Shown here piece by piece: positions 45,901 through 59,864 of a stretch of 64,000 nt of DNA (its first letter is position 1; each line of letters starts with the position of its first letter). The notes under the pieces were generated by a model that was not told the DNA's origin, ran no database searches, and saw only the letters and a list, made by a program, of their open reading frames with translations. The stretch is from assembly GCA_013398295.1 (NCBI GenBank), contig VZSF01011296.1, forward strand, positions 496,001-560,000, given 5' to 3'. This DNA is from Chionis minor (Eukaryota > Chordata > Aves > Charadriiformes > Chionididae). A program made the translations under genes and the position numbers.

Positions 45901-48900
45901 ATTATCTAATCTTCTTTTAGACATAAACCAGGAATTAATAAACCAGAGTACTTGCCAGATACATTTTACATTTTGACTATAAAATAGATGGCAATAATTG
46001 ATGTACTGGTTATTTAATTGTGTATTTCAAACAGGAAGCAACAAACAACACATTTAAAAGCTTTATTAAGGGCTCTAGGCAAAGGATTTCTTCCTGTAAT
46101 GTATTTTAATATGTTAACTGATTTATGGATAATAAAGCTGCATGAGATGTTTGCAATGGAATTGGGGTCGCTTGAAGTTGGTCTTGGTGTCATCAGAGAA
46201 TGAAGCACCCTTTACCCAAACATCACAAGCTACAGCTGTCTCACCACTAAAGCATCTGCGCTGGGCTGCTGAGCCTCTGACTTCCCTATGTGTACAAGTC
46301 CAGAAAGGATTTTTGTATCTTCTGGTTTCACAGCTCACTGGGTCATAAATCCCATCTGAGGCTGCCTTGGCCTCACGTTGTGGCTTTTGCCAGCCCCACT
46401 GTTCAGAAACCACCTCTTGGCTTCCAATCTCATTTTTTTTCTGGCTGGTTTATGCCATTTCTTTGTTGTGCGATTACTGTATTTTATCTGAAATAGCTTT
46501 TCCCTTCCTAGCCTTTACCCCTCATGCAGAGGATCCTTCTCCTTCTAACAGTCCCGCTCAGCTGAGCAAACCAAGCTGTCCTAGAGCAAATAAGTCTGCT
46601 CATCCTAAAACTTTTCTCCTGTGGCTAGCTCAGTTAAAATCCAACTTTCTTGTAAATAAGTGACTAGAACTGTATGAGACCCTAAAGACAGTCCATGTTT
46701 TGTCAGAGCCACCACAGTGTTTCACTTGGCTTTTGTCATGGCTGCAAGGCTTGGAGACATCTGCAAATACACACAAGTGCTTGTGTATATGTACAAAGTG
46801 TATATATTTACATAAGTACGCATGTACACACACACACATATATCCACACGTGATTTTCAGTGTTTGCTGCCAGCTGAGGAACTCCTAGATCACAGTACAC
46901 ATTTTTATCATTATTGCTGAAGTGCATGGCCTTCATGGTACTCCTTTGGGATTGCTCCTGTCCTCAGGACAGTCTCTGCCTGAATGACAGCCAGTCTCCT
47001 CCATACTGGGGATGGTGTACTTAGCAAATTTTTTTACCACTTCTTGTGCTATGAATATAGCTAATACTAAAACAGACCCAGTCTTTGAAAAACTTTGCTC
47101 ATCATCTTCTTCCAGCATTGTACCATCACTTCCAGCCTGGTAGCATCCCTTCCAGCCCATCCTGTTGACGTTTTCACTTCAAGTATCTTTACTCACACTA
47201 CATGGCTTGTACTCATTCTCAAAACAAAATAATTTCCTGTGTGGCTGTGCAGCAGATGTTTCACAGATGTCTAGATAAATGAGGTTTTGGTGTTAGCAAT
47301 GCATCATAAGAATATTTAAAAATATCAATTATAGTTTTCAAGAAAGATGCTAGGCTCATTTGACAGGTATGCTGCATTAATCTTCCATCCATCTTCACGT
47401 GTTTAGTTTTTCTTCAAAATGACTCCAAGGCTGCATACATGAATCAAGTCAGTCTCACTCTGAACTGCACACCCTAGTCTTCTCCTCTTTTCCTTGTTTG
47501 TTTAAGATCTCCACTCTCAGACTTGTGACCATATGAGCCCAGTCTAGCATGGACTAACTCTCTGGTTCTGGCTGTGCTAACATTGAGGTGACAGCTACTT
47601 CCCTCGCGTTTGAGTCACTGTATGCAAGAGCATATCCCTAATGTGACTGTTGCCCATTAAAGAACAAACTACTCTCTTGATGTGGTCAAAGACTTACATT
47701 TGCTTCAGAAGAAGCTGGAAAAAGTCCTGGTGAAGTTAACTGTTTCTGTAGGCAGGCAAGGAAAGCTGGAGGTAAGAGAAGGTGGGATGGACCAACCACA
47801 GTAGCTCTGTCATTTCTGTCATTAAGTTTGTTACGTTAAACCTGGAATGAAGATATCTCTTTCCCATGGTTCCAATCCCAAAGGGGTTGCCAGATACCAT
47901 TTTTGTAATTGTGCCTATGGTTGGAGCGGTTGGATGTAGCCAATGCTCTGGCTCTGTCCATCATCCCTCTGCTTCCCAGACATAGAGCCCATGCATAAGG
48001 CCTGGGAGAAGGATGTGTGTTGGCTTGATGGTGCAGTTGACTTGACTACCATTGATGCAGTAGCAAACATTGTTGCTGAAGCAGTGGAAGTCCTTAGACA
48101 CCAAGCAGGACAGGAGGGCTACTGAGATTCTTCTTGGAAGGCCAGGGGAACACATTTTTGCCCTGTGCCCCTGTTGGACCTGGGCTGAAAATCAAGGCCT
48201 TCATTTGCAATGGGGACAGCAGCAGCTAGAAGTGGAGGTGGGTTGTGGGGTCCTGGTGCCTATCAGGTGGGGAGGACCACTGCATCCACGGCAAGCTGTG
48301 GAGAGCCTCTTGGAGAAAACCTGCCCAATGGTGTCCCGAAAACAGAAATGTAAATGGACTGGGGAACTTAAAGAGCACACACAGTTGCTTCAGAAATCTT
48401 ATACCCTACTTTCAGCACATTCCTGTGGTGTCTGTCACAGCAATAGGTCTGCCTAAACTCTCTTTCATTTCCCTGTTGCAGTGTAATGAAGGTTTGCTCT
48501 CCTAGTTAGCTCGTTTTTAATCCCTTTTTTGAGCTGAGCATGCCTTTTTCATTTTTTTATAATGCTTAATAATCATGTATGTTCAGTCCCCTAGGTGGTA
48601 TGTTAATTCTTTTCTTTCATCTACTTAATTAGAAGATTTTGTTCTGCATAAAATATATGAGGCAGCTGGGGCAGGGTGTTATGAACTGGTGAGCATCCAA
48701 TAACTATATTAAGCAGTTTCTTAAGGCTTTGAAATTGTCTTCAGATGGTAGCTGTTGACAAACCCTGAAGTGAAGCGCTGCTTGAATATTCACATTAAAA
48801 CCACCATTGCAGTTAAGTTAGCGATGCATGATTAATTGGCTTAAAAGCAATGGATTCATATGGAGCAAAATAACCTCTATGAAAATCAATGGCATGACTA

Positions 48901-49087
48901 CAATTAGCAAGAGCATTACTTTGAAGATATTAAGGGCCACAAATCAAATTTGTCAGCTGAAGAGTAACAGTGGCTGTGTATACAAACAAACAGCAGTTGT
49001 ATCTGTAACACAGCATGAGGGGCTTATGGGTCTTTCTCTTTTCGTAATAGCTGCAGTGGTGGGATAGCATGACAGCTACTCATGGTA
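42961..49087. other. Intergenic DNA, no recognised gene
   Basis: AT-rich unique sequence. It includes an AT dinucleotide-like stretch near 44890-44935, a short CA/TA stretch near 46830-46845, and a repeat-poor block at about 48780-49000 with ATTAATTGG and related motifs. Frames at 48070-48456 and elsewhere show no recognised domain. Confidence 0.6.
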
Positions 49088-49372
49088 AATCATAGAATCA
49101 TTCAATGGTTTAGGTTGGAAAGGGCCTTAAAGACCATCTAATACCAACTCCCCTGCCATGGGCAAGGACACCTCCTGCTAGACCAGGTTGCTCAAAGCCC
49201 CATCCCACCTGACCTTGAACACTTCCAGGGGTGGGGCCTCCACAACTTCCCTGGACAACCTGTTCCAGTGTCTCACTACCCTCATGGTGAAAAGTTTCTT
49301 TCTGAGATCTAGTCTAAATCTTCCCTCTTCCAGTATAAAACCATTACGCTCATCTTATCACTACATAACAGA
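49088..49372 (-). mobile_element. CR1 LINE 3' fragment
   Basis: CR1 3' end in minus orientation: CATAGAATCATTCAATGG, GGTTGGAAAGGGCC, CCTTGAACACTTCC, CTGTTCCAGTGTCTCACTAC, ending near AAACCATTACGCTCATC. It is 5'-truncated within the C-terminal end of ORF2, leaving no intact frame. Confidence 0.95.
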
Positions 49373-52300
49373 GTCAAAGGTGCTACTGTGCTTCCACCCT
49401 TGAGGTCTGGCCAGGACTTCTTGTACCTGGGCATGTGTGGGTGTGCAGAACCCGATGTTGTCACCCAAGACTGGCTCCTCTCTCTTTGCCACCTGTTTTT
49501 GCCCCCCTGTGCCAAGCCCACAGCTGACACATGGGCAACCCCACAGTTTCACAGGGGTCTTACTCCTCTACCTTGAAAATCCAAAGGCTCTTTTTGATTG
49601 TACAAGTGTTTCACTCTCCCCCCCCCTCCTTGTTGCATCCCCACAAACTCCCTGTTATGCTACCGAATCAAAGCCTCCTCAGGACTGCGAGCCCCTTGAA
49701 TCCATAGGCAAACACAACACTGTATTGTGGTCATGTTTACAGTGGTACATAGGGAAATGGTACAGATATCAGAGTATTCCTAGGATATGTGTCCTGAATG
49801 AAAAAGAAAATACACCACTTGAGTGCATTTTCATGTCTTTCACTCACACAAATATGCTGAGTGGTTGATTCTGTGTATCCCTGCAAAATTAGACAGCTGT
49901 CTGTCTGTCTGTCTGCTGGGGCACTATTCCTCTTAGCTTGAAGCTGATGTAAACCATGATAAGAATTTTAACTCGGAAACAAGTTAAGATCTCTATGCCT
50001 GGAGATCTAATATAAAAAAAGGGAAAAAATCAAATAAACAACAATATGACCATCTATGATGGAAGTACCAAAGATGAGAGCGTGGACAGTACAGAGAAGG
50101 AAAGTGCTGATACTGATGAGAACAGAGAGGCTAAACAACAATTGTATTGACCTAAATATAAATTAGCCTCAGATATAAACCAATCCTCACTCTTCAGAAA
50201 AACACAATAAAGTATCTACATTTGTTATAAAAAGTTAGGAACTATTTAATTAAGTAAATTATCAACTAATACGGAAAAACACAGTGTAATATAGAAATAT
50301 TAAGTTGGGAGAGAGTTTTGTGTACGATCCTTAATGCTATTAGTAAAAAGGTGTTTTTGAAATTTGGTGATATGAAGATGGGAGACATTGTCAGTATGGC
50401 AGAAGACGATACCTGGCAGAAAAAAACTACTATTCTAAAGAGGCAGATAATGCAATAAACTTAAGTAGAATGAAGGGCAAGAGCATTCAAAGACTAATGT
50501 GGAGAATTTGCACTAAAAACTGGCAACTTATCAGCTGGAAATGGAAATGGGGAGAAAGCACTGGGTCATTGAGCCAGTCAGGATGAATATTGTCATCAGT
50601 GTGATCCAACCATGAAAGGTCAAGCCAGGCTGAGGATATCCCTGACGACATGTCTCCAGCAGAGCAAAAGTAGCATTTAGGTGGTTTTGTAGAAGACCGT
50701 GCTGAGTCCTTGTCTGGAGTGTTGTGCACAGTGGTGGCACACCCGTGCATGAAAGATGGAGGAGCTGCAGAGCACAGCCTGTGGGATGGATGTGGGAGGG
50801 AAAGGCAGTGGCTTGGCTCACTTCGTCTTTCCGAAGCTGAAAAGAGATGTAATTGTTCCCTGCAAACACGTCGTGACACTAAATTCTGGAAAAAGAGAAC
50901 AGCTATTTAAGCCAAAGAATGTTAATTCTTATAGAAACAACTGGGAATAAATTTAGGTGTGATTTCATAAAATACTTTTAATTATCAGTGTACTGAGGAT
51001 CTGTAATAGGATAGTGGTGGTGTCAAACCTGGCCATTGTTAAAACGAAGTTTGGTCAGTTCATGAAATACCATGACCAGTGTATTTTGCAAGTGACTGGT
51101 ATTAAAGGCTCAGAAGCTCCTTCCCAGTCTTATATTTCTCTGACTGGCACTGCTTAAAGCTAGGAATATATAAAGAGTCTCATATCCCAGAAGAGCTGAT
51201 GCTGCTGGTCTGTAACTGCGGGTCCCGGCTGCTATAATTGCTTAAAACTCAGCCATCCTGGTCTTCTTTCATTAGGACTATGCTTGTTGTGGGAATTGGA
51301 GGAGAAGTAAGATTGGCTTCATCTTGCTTATTCACAGCCCAGCTGCTGTTTATCCCTCTGAAACAACTGCCCATCACCCCTGCTCCTGTGCCACATTAGT
51401 CTGGCACCTCTGTCCTCTGCTGTGTCCCCATGCTGCAGGCAGCAACAGTGTTTTCTGTGGAGCACGTGCTGTGCAAAGCAAAGTGAGTCAGACATCCCAC
51501 AACAAGTCAAATAAGATTGTCCTGGAGCTGGGTGTGAGATTCAAGCCTGGGAACTCCTCCTCCTCACTGCTGGACCTCCCCAGCCCAGAGTCAGCTCTCT
51601 GGGCAACCTCAAAGGTTGGTTAGCCCAATACTCAACTGCAGGAGCTCGGAGCTGCGGAGGAGGAGGGAGGGGGTGATCTGAGCCCCCTATGCACTGCACA
51701 CACCTGGCCTTGCCTCTGCAAGGTGGAGTCACCTCAGGACTGCCATAATTTGTGTTTGGTTTCTTGTGTCTGGCTTCCTGTATCTTGGAGATGCAGCAGT
51801 GAACACGTTGCACAGTGCTCCAGACACCCCTTCTTCTGCCCGTTTAGGTTGCTGCATCTTCTGGCTCTGGCTCCCCCAAGCCAGGCTGGGAGGCAATCCT
51901 CCCACCAGCCCCAGCTCGCACTGCTGCTGGTGGCTAACAAAAACTGCCTCACCATTTAATGAAGCAGAAAGCAGATATCAAAGTACAGAGGGGTGGTTTT
52001 TTACCTCTTCTCAGTGAATAACTACATGGCAGCACATGCAGTCATCAGGCAGGCTAAGATGCAGCAGGATTGTGTTTCTGAGTAGCTTTTTTTAAAAGCC
52101 CCTCCCATTATTGAATCCTGGGGAGGTAGGGAGGCAGATTTAATAATTTTTTGTCTCCTAAAAAAAGTGTGATTTGTTATCTGAAGGCCATAATTCTAAA
52201 TGGTGTTATTGGTATGCGGCATGCAGGGATCTCAGTGCTAGTGCATCTTTATTAATGTTGTTATAAAAGCTTCTACTGGGATCCTAGTTATCAAATGACT

Positions 52301-55300
52301 CTGACAGCAACTCATCCACAAAGCCCTGTGTTTTAATTTCTCACTATCTGAAAAGAAATGGGCTGGCTGGGTGGAAAGACTCCTATTTTCAGCTGCTTTG
52401 TCCTTTGCTTTAAAGCCTGGCATGTTGCAAGTGTAAAGGAGGAACATGTAGGATTACAGCAGGAGGAATACATCTTTGAAAAATAAATATCCTGCCATAA
52501 AAAGCATGTTACAAAGTGACAGGTACCATCTATTGATATAATGGAGTCTTTGATTCCCATAGCGCCGGCCATTATAAGAAGAGGTACATAGAGATGTGAG
52601 CCAGAGCCTTGAAAAACCCTTTGAATAGCAGCAGAGCCACAAATAGCAGCAAGGGATTTAATGGTAAAACATTTTACAAAGATTTTGCTGTATGCACTGT
52701 GAAACAATAGAGAGTTAATGAATTACTGGAAACAGCAAATGTCTCCTTTGATACAAATCAGAGACCGATCAGGGAAGCAGCTAATTTCTAGGACTTCTTC
52801 CTTCTTCAGCCCACTCTCTACCCATGGTTATACATGATCAAACAGGAAGTCCAGACCCAGCCGAATTTGTGAGCAAAAATGATCAGCTAACCCATGTAAG
52901 CAGCTGAAAAAGAATACCTTTTTTATTACTTTCTCCTGACAAGGTTCAAAACTTTTCCAATTGCATGATATTACAGCAGTGCGTATTACGGCATCATGTG
53001 AATGCAGCAAAGTGAATGCTGAGTGAATGATGCGTGAGCTGAAAGTGGAAATGGGCAATGGTGGTGGTTCTCAAAAAACCTAGGCGTATGTATGTCTGAA
53101 CTTATCCCCCTCAGCTCATTGCTTAGCATTTGCCCAGGCAAATCTGTCCTTGCATCTCTTTCATCAAACCCTGGAAGGACAGTATGTTTTCTAGATTATA
53201 GCTTTGGGGGCCAAGTTTCTCCCACATGGGTCTTTTTGTGTGGCTGGAAAATGCCCTTTCAGCAACGCTGTGGTGTGACGGCCCTTGTTTCCAAGGAAGA
53301 TGTATTATTGCTTGCCTAGAGAACCTGCAGCCTGAGAGGATAATTCCCTTTTATTAAAGATGCAGTGCGATTCAACCTTTAAAATGCCCTTTAGCCTATT
53401 TAGAGGTGAAGCAGGTAGTAAGATGTGGGCTCTGTGAGACTGGCTCTTCTTGCATGACCAACACATAACACACATCTGCAAGGATACAGACAGAATTTTA
53501 TTTCTCACACTGTCCTGCCCCAAACCTTTTTCTTTTGCAAGATTATATAAAACCCTTTAAGTTTTCTCTGTTGAAAATTCGAAGACTTTTAAATTCTATT
53601 TTAATGAACAATGGCTTTTCAGACAAGGTGTAGGTCTCAAAACCGAGGCCAAGCTGGAGCTCTGTTGCAGAGTTTGTTGTCAATATACTTGTTTCTGTGC
53701 TGGCATTTCACTGCTTAACTCAGGAAGTCTGCTAGCCATTGCACTGGGAGCCAAGTTTTTAATCCAGGCACTTTTCTGGCCTAACCCTGTGAACAGGCTG
53801 GCCAAAGCTGCCTTGGGGTGGTACAAAAAATAAACAGTTTTGGAGTTGCCGCTTGGTTGTCCCTAGTGCTCTCTTCTGTTTTTACTTATCTCTGTGTGAA
53901 ACCAAGGTTTCTGCCAAGGCTTGGCACAGGCTGCAGCTGGCAGGGAGCTGGAGCACCCGCAGGTCCCTCACCTTGGTAGAGGGGAGAGCAGTGTGGTGTC
54001 CTCTCCAGCCCCAATCTTCCTGCCGGCTACCCAAGCAACCTGCCCCTCTTCTTGGTCCTTTTCTCAGGTGGAACTTGGTAACCAACAAGCCTTGAACTTC
54101 AGCCCGAGCCAGCTGTAGGGGGACTGCGAAGTTGCTGGGTGCCAGGGTTTGTGCTTGGGGTGAACCCAGCCCCGGGCGAGCTTGGAGGTGCAGAACCTCA
54201 AGAGCAGTGTTCCTTGGAGGAGGATTTTGCCTTGGAGGGATGCAGCTCAGAATTAAGCACATTGCTGGTATTTAACACGTCAACTCTAAATGGCTGAGGA
54301 AGTAAAGAAAGACTTAGGGGCAGTAACGTTACGGCGTACAGAGGCTGTATCCAGAGCAGCACATGCGCCACTCAGGCTTCAAAACCTTTTATCCTGGCAG
54401 CAAAAATGGTCATCTTGTCAACACACTTTCTGCTCTTAGTTGCATAACTGGGGAGGAGAAAGATTAAAAGAAATTTTTACATACACGTCTCAGACGTGCG
54501 CTGCCCATGCAGCCTGGGTCCCTGCTGGTGACACGTTTCGCTATGGGGCATCCAAGCAACCGGAACCAGCTGCTCTGTGCGTTTTGATCTTGGCGTAACT
54601 CCATATTGTATAAAAACCGTTAAGGGAAATGAAACCAAAAGATCACCCATAGGAGCGCGAGGCAAAGTTACTGTGCGATCCTGCGTGGGCAGGAGCCGGG
54701 GAGGTGACATGCAGGAGCAGGGTCGTTTGGAAGAGCCGCAGTGCCTCGTAACAGGGCATGGGGAGAATAGAAACACAGGTTTGTTCAGTAAGTCTCTGCA
54801 ATTAAATCCCCTCATACAAAGGGTAAGCAGGAAAACTGGAAATAAGGTAGGGAAAGAGGGAACAAGGATCCGTGCAGCAAGCAGCGCTTTAGAAATCACA
54901 GCCAGCCAGTGACTATGGAAACCTTATACTATCCAATTGTGAATAAATAATTTAGGAAAGACCCCTATTAAAGACTAAATTTCTCTCCCAGGCTCAGACA
55001 GATGGACTTCTTCCCTCGGGTAGATAATATCTGCCTCTTTTAACAAAGTGCAGCTCCATCCAGCATTTCAGCAAAAGGTAACACCAGAGCAGCAGAGCTT
55101 TTTGTCTTTTCAGCAGCCAATGCTTCACATGTACAAAATAAAGAAAATATTGAATGAACCTCATCTGTAGTACAGCGTGTGTGAGCAGGCACGCTTTAGC
55201 TGCCTAACTAGAGAAAAACGATGTCTTTTTTTCAGGATGAAAATGGATCTAGTAAAACAAGTGCACTGGCTCGTGCCTTGCTGTTAATTACATGGCAGCC

Positions 55301-58300
55301 CAGGTGAAGTCCCTCCTGCCATTGCCACTGCCTCTAACTGAACTCAAGATCCCACCGTTAAGGGATGACAGAGCACACACCAGGCAGTGTGGTTTCTTTC
55401 CCCAAAGTCTGGGATTCTCTACAATATCGTAGAGTTACAAGCAACATTTCTGCAGCTGAATTGCTCTTCCTGGGCTACACACATCAGTAGCTGCAGCATA
55501 TGCTGCCAAATGAAGAGTCTGGGGAGAAAAAAAAGTCGATGCCAAGTAATCCATCTTGAAAAGCCACCTGCACGCAGGAAAGGAAAGAATGGATCCAGAA
55601 GTACCTGGAAGTTATATTTCACCAAAGGGGAAGGCAATATGTAGAGTTTCAGCAGGCTCTTCCCTCTGCCCTGGTTCTCTTCTTTCCCACTTCACTTGAA
55701 TTGCCTTTTATCTCCCTTTCCACTTGCGCTTCCCTTTCACTTTCCTTCTTCCCTTCCAATTAGTGTTCTTAAAATAAAAATAGTAATGATAAAAGTGAGA
55801 ACAAGAGGAAGAGAAGTAGTCCTGGAAGAAAAGTAGCGTTTGCTTCATCCTGTAGCTCACTGTCATGTTCAGCACTGGCCTGGGCTTCTCCATCTGGACA
55901 CTTGCTAGGGCAGGACACTGGTGGCACTGGCCAGCATGACGCGATTCCATTTTCCAGGGAACTTTCAGGCACTGCTGTAGTAAGCACAGAGGTTGTTTTT
56001 TATACATTATCTTCTTCCCACTTCTAACACATCCCATCCCAAAGGCTCTGCTCCCATTCTTCTGGGAAGTCAAATCCTGGGTTGTCCCCTGTCATCCACA
56101 GTGATTGTCATCTGAGGATGACTGGAACCTGCAGGGTTACTCAGGCTCCTGGGAAAGCAAAGAGGGGAGCAGAGGCACTAGGGGTTAAACAAATGATGAT
56201 AGCATGAAGGCAATGGGAATGCATACAGTGAAAGGTTGTTTGGCCATGGGGACTGGTTTCTACAGGGCAATCCGAGGTATGGATCGCAGGCTGTTTAAAT
56301 GGGAGCAGCTGTCAGACATTTCCTAATCACAGAGGTTTGCCTGCCATGTTGGACTGAACCCCCTGATTAGAAAGTCCATGGCTGGGAAAGGGCTGTCTGT
56401 GGGAGCTTACATGGTTTTTTTATTACTTGCAAATAGCTGTTAAAACATTTCCTACAGCAATTCCAATTCATTCAAAATTTTCAATATTCTCTCTTGAAGT
56501 AGATTAAACTGCATAAAGAGTCCTTAAAAATCAAACCTTGGGTAGTTTTCAAAAAGCCATAAAGCTAAGGTTGCAGGATGATAACAGTCATTTGTAAATG
56601 TAAATATGATAAAACGAACAGCTGCTTGCATGAAACAGCACCACAGACTTCCTAATGACTAGATTGGTTCATTTGGGGTTTCAAAATAATTTGAGTTCTG
56701 CTTGTCTGAGTGCTGTTAATTGATCAGAAAGTAAAGCTGATCACTGCTTGCTTTTCCCATGACATATATGCTTTAATAAATTATTGCTTGCAACTCATTC
56801 AGTGTTACTCATTATTGACTTCAGATACATTAGCTAGACCGATGGAAAGGACTGTTCACCAGAACCATTAATACCATACTGGGTTTTTTGAGGTTCTCAG
56901 CAGGACCTCTGCTCTCTGACAAACTCTCATCAATGAGACGGTGGTTTTCAGAAAACTGTCAAAATATTTTTCTTAATAATATGTTCAAGTGAGCTCTTCC
57001 TACTAGGGGAATTTTCATGTACGAAACACATTTATTTGGCCATAGGCAACAAATACGTATAACCTCAGATTTCACCAGCTGATAAAGGTTTATTACATTC
57101 TTTAAAATAAGGTATATTTGTATGCAGCACTGCTGGGTCTGAAACTGTAAATTGGCGTCTTCTGGATTTCCTTAGTAACTTTGTTCTTGTGGCAGTCTCT
57201 GGAAAAAAGGCACTTGACTTGGGAAACCTTCTCCTCTGAAAACAACCTCATACAAGTTTGGAAAGCTTGTTTGAAAACTTGTAGAAAACGCACTTTTCTA
57301 AACTTGTGTGAGACTCAGGAAAACTCTGGATGGGAGAGACTGGGGAAGGATGGAAAGGAAAAGGGGCAAGGAGAAAGAAAACAACAAAAGATGCACTTTA
57401 AAAAGAGGTAGGGGGAAAAACTGCTGAAAATGAAATGAGATAAGAAAATATGAAAGGGAAGCAGAAGAAGATGAAAAAATAAGTAGCACATATGTTTATT
57501 TTATAGGAAGTTGGCTGACAGGCTGAATTTCTACTCTGGTCAGGGAATCAAAATTATGGTGGGCTCTGGATGAAAAGTGAATAGCAAATATCTTAAATTA
57601 AGAGCTCAAGAGACTGAAATCTGTTTGCAAAACTGCTCTGGAACAACAAAAGCACCATATTTTAAGACCAAAGCTTGTTGACGAATAATTTGCAAGCAGA
57701 AAACAGGCTAAATGTCTTGGGTAAGAAAACACTAGAAAATGCTTGCTCAGAAACACTGATGAAATGAAAGATCATATTCTGTTATCAATTTTCCTTGCTT
57801 TGAATTCCATTTAAAATAATGAGATAAAGAGCCTTTTGCCATTAATGATAATATTGGATTTTCCTTCCCTGCAAGCAACTGTCCAGGTCGCTTTGTGGCT
57901 GCTACTGATTTATGTAATCTTTGTAATCTTCTTGTACGACAAACAGTAAACTAATTTTTCATGGGTGAATTCAGCTCCACTTGTGATGGATATGTGAGAA
58001 TGGGGAAGAGGAAGGTCCGTGTGGACACAAGAGCTGGCACCTGGTGGTCCTGGGCAGTACTGCTGGGAGGCTCGCTGACCTTATCCCTCCCTGGAAACAT
58101 GACATCTTGGAGGCACCATACAACTTCTGTAACATCTATCAAGGCGATATGGTCTTCCCAAAATGCATCAGTGGAACTATCACCATTTTCAACAAGAAAG
58201 GATGCTTGAAGAGAAAAGAGGATGAGCATTTTATTATTTCTATGATGGCAACACCTACCCCAAAACAAGTAATTGCCTCTGCTGTAATCATCCCGGCAAA

Positions 58301-59864
58301 GATTTCTCTGTGCATGAAAACCAGCAATATTTCAGAGTCTTGACAAATAAAAGAAGTGCTGGTTGTAAAACTGACTATTTCTGTTATTCAGATCTTAACA
58401 GAGGTGGAGCTAAAGATCCTAAAAACTGGAGAGTCTGTCAGGATGCTGAATGTACCCATTGAGAGGTTTCTGGTGGGGTGGGTGATGCTGCAGGGAGCTG
58501 GGGCTGGGGAGCCGATGAGGTTGGGGCCAAGCCCCCAGTGGGGACCGAGCCATGGGGCCAGCCAGCCCCAGCACTGCGGGGCCATTCAACACATTGGTGC
58601 ATGACAGTATCTGAGCTGGGGAGGGAATAAAAGCCACCTTGTGGGTCTCATCCAGAGGGCTACTTCAACCCTATCGCCTCAGGATCTCTTATCTGTTGTC
58701 TCTTCTCTCTTATCTGATCGGCTGTTGGAGATCTGTAACGGTAAGAAAGTGCTGCATTTTCCTGCATTGTTTGCAAGATTCAGTGCAGCAAGGTGACATT
58801 TTCACCCTGGAATTAATCTGAGGTAGTTCCTGGGCTTTCAGTCTTCCACCAGTTTTAACTGGTTTTATTCTATTACCTTCAGAGGAAATGTGCAGTCCTG
58901 GTGGGCATCACTGTCACTAGAGCAGAAACGCACCCCTTGTTTCTAACGGAATAGTCTCCATATTTCATCATAAAGTCTTCTTCTAAGAAACCCTTTGCTT
59001 GCATGGTAGCATTCTGAATTATAAAGTCTGTGAGAAGGGGTAGCTGTCGGAACATATCCATGTTTTTTTTTCTTCTAATCTATAAGTCAAGCAAAGCAGA
59101 AAATAGGAGGTGAGGAAAAACGTTAACTCAGTATTAGATTTTGATGGTAATAGAAAAATTAAACACTGTAAAACACAAACTGATGTAGTGTGTGCAGTTT
59201 GCCAGACTTTGCGACACGATGGGTTAAATCTCTTCCATGTCTCTGGATCAAGTTGGAGGCATGTAACCACTTTGCCACAGCTCAGAGAAGTTTGACATGC
59301 CAACAGTAAGCAGGTAGCTAAAATAGCAGCAATCTGTGCTTTAAAGACAGGCCTGTGCTGCCATCCAAATCAAAGGGGTATGCAGAGCAATTGGTGGTGG
59401 AGATGTTTATCTGGGTACGTTTTGTGAAGATCTTTGTGTCTTTGAGAGAAGCTGTAGGAAGAGCAGAGGCACTCAGAGAAGGCAGCAGTATTGGCCCAGG
59501 AAGGGGAGTTCTGACACAAATATCTCAGGAAAATAAGAAAGAAAACATCTGGGGATGATAATTAATTGACAGGGCATTCCTTGCACTACTCAGAGAAACA
59601 GAATTTAACTTAGTCTTGGTGAGGAAACAGGGTTGCATTAAAGTCATCTGATGCTATCATGGTATTTTGTCTTTGATGAAGTTAAACTGCAGTCTGAGGT
59701 CTGGTCAACAAGTTGGTTGAAAAAGTGATAAGAGCTCTAAAGGTGAAAGTACAAACAGGATCCAAACTGGACAAGTAATAAGAATCAGATAACTTGGATT
59801 CATACCATTAACAGCCTCCAGAATATTACAGTTCATGAATGCCTAAAAGCTCTGCTGCAATCAT
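49373..59864. other. Intergenic DNA, no recognised gene
   Basis: Unique sequence. Notable contents: a CTGT microsatellite at 49897-49914; a repeat-poor AT-rich block at about 52140-52700; a pyrimidine-rich stretch at about 55690-55760; a purine-rich stretch at about 57320-57480; and a GC-rich patch at 58440-58640 followed by AATAAAAG at 58626-58633 and a donor-like CG|GTAAGAAA near 58740. None of the frames on either strand is recognisable. Confidence 0.55.
49897..49914. repeat. (CTGT)n microsatellite
   Basis: About 4.5 tandem CTGT units, a short perfect tetranucleotide repeat. Confidence 0.9.

Noticed and set aside
53790..53870. Possible LTR end (AATAAACAGTTTTGG and a GTTGCCGCTTGG-like string)
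   Set aside because: No matching TG...CA borders, target duplication or internal retroviral sequence could be identified by eye.
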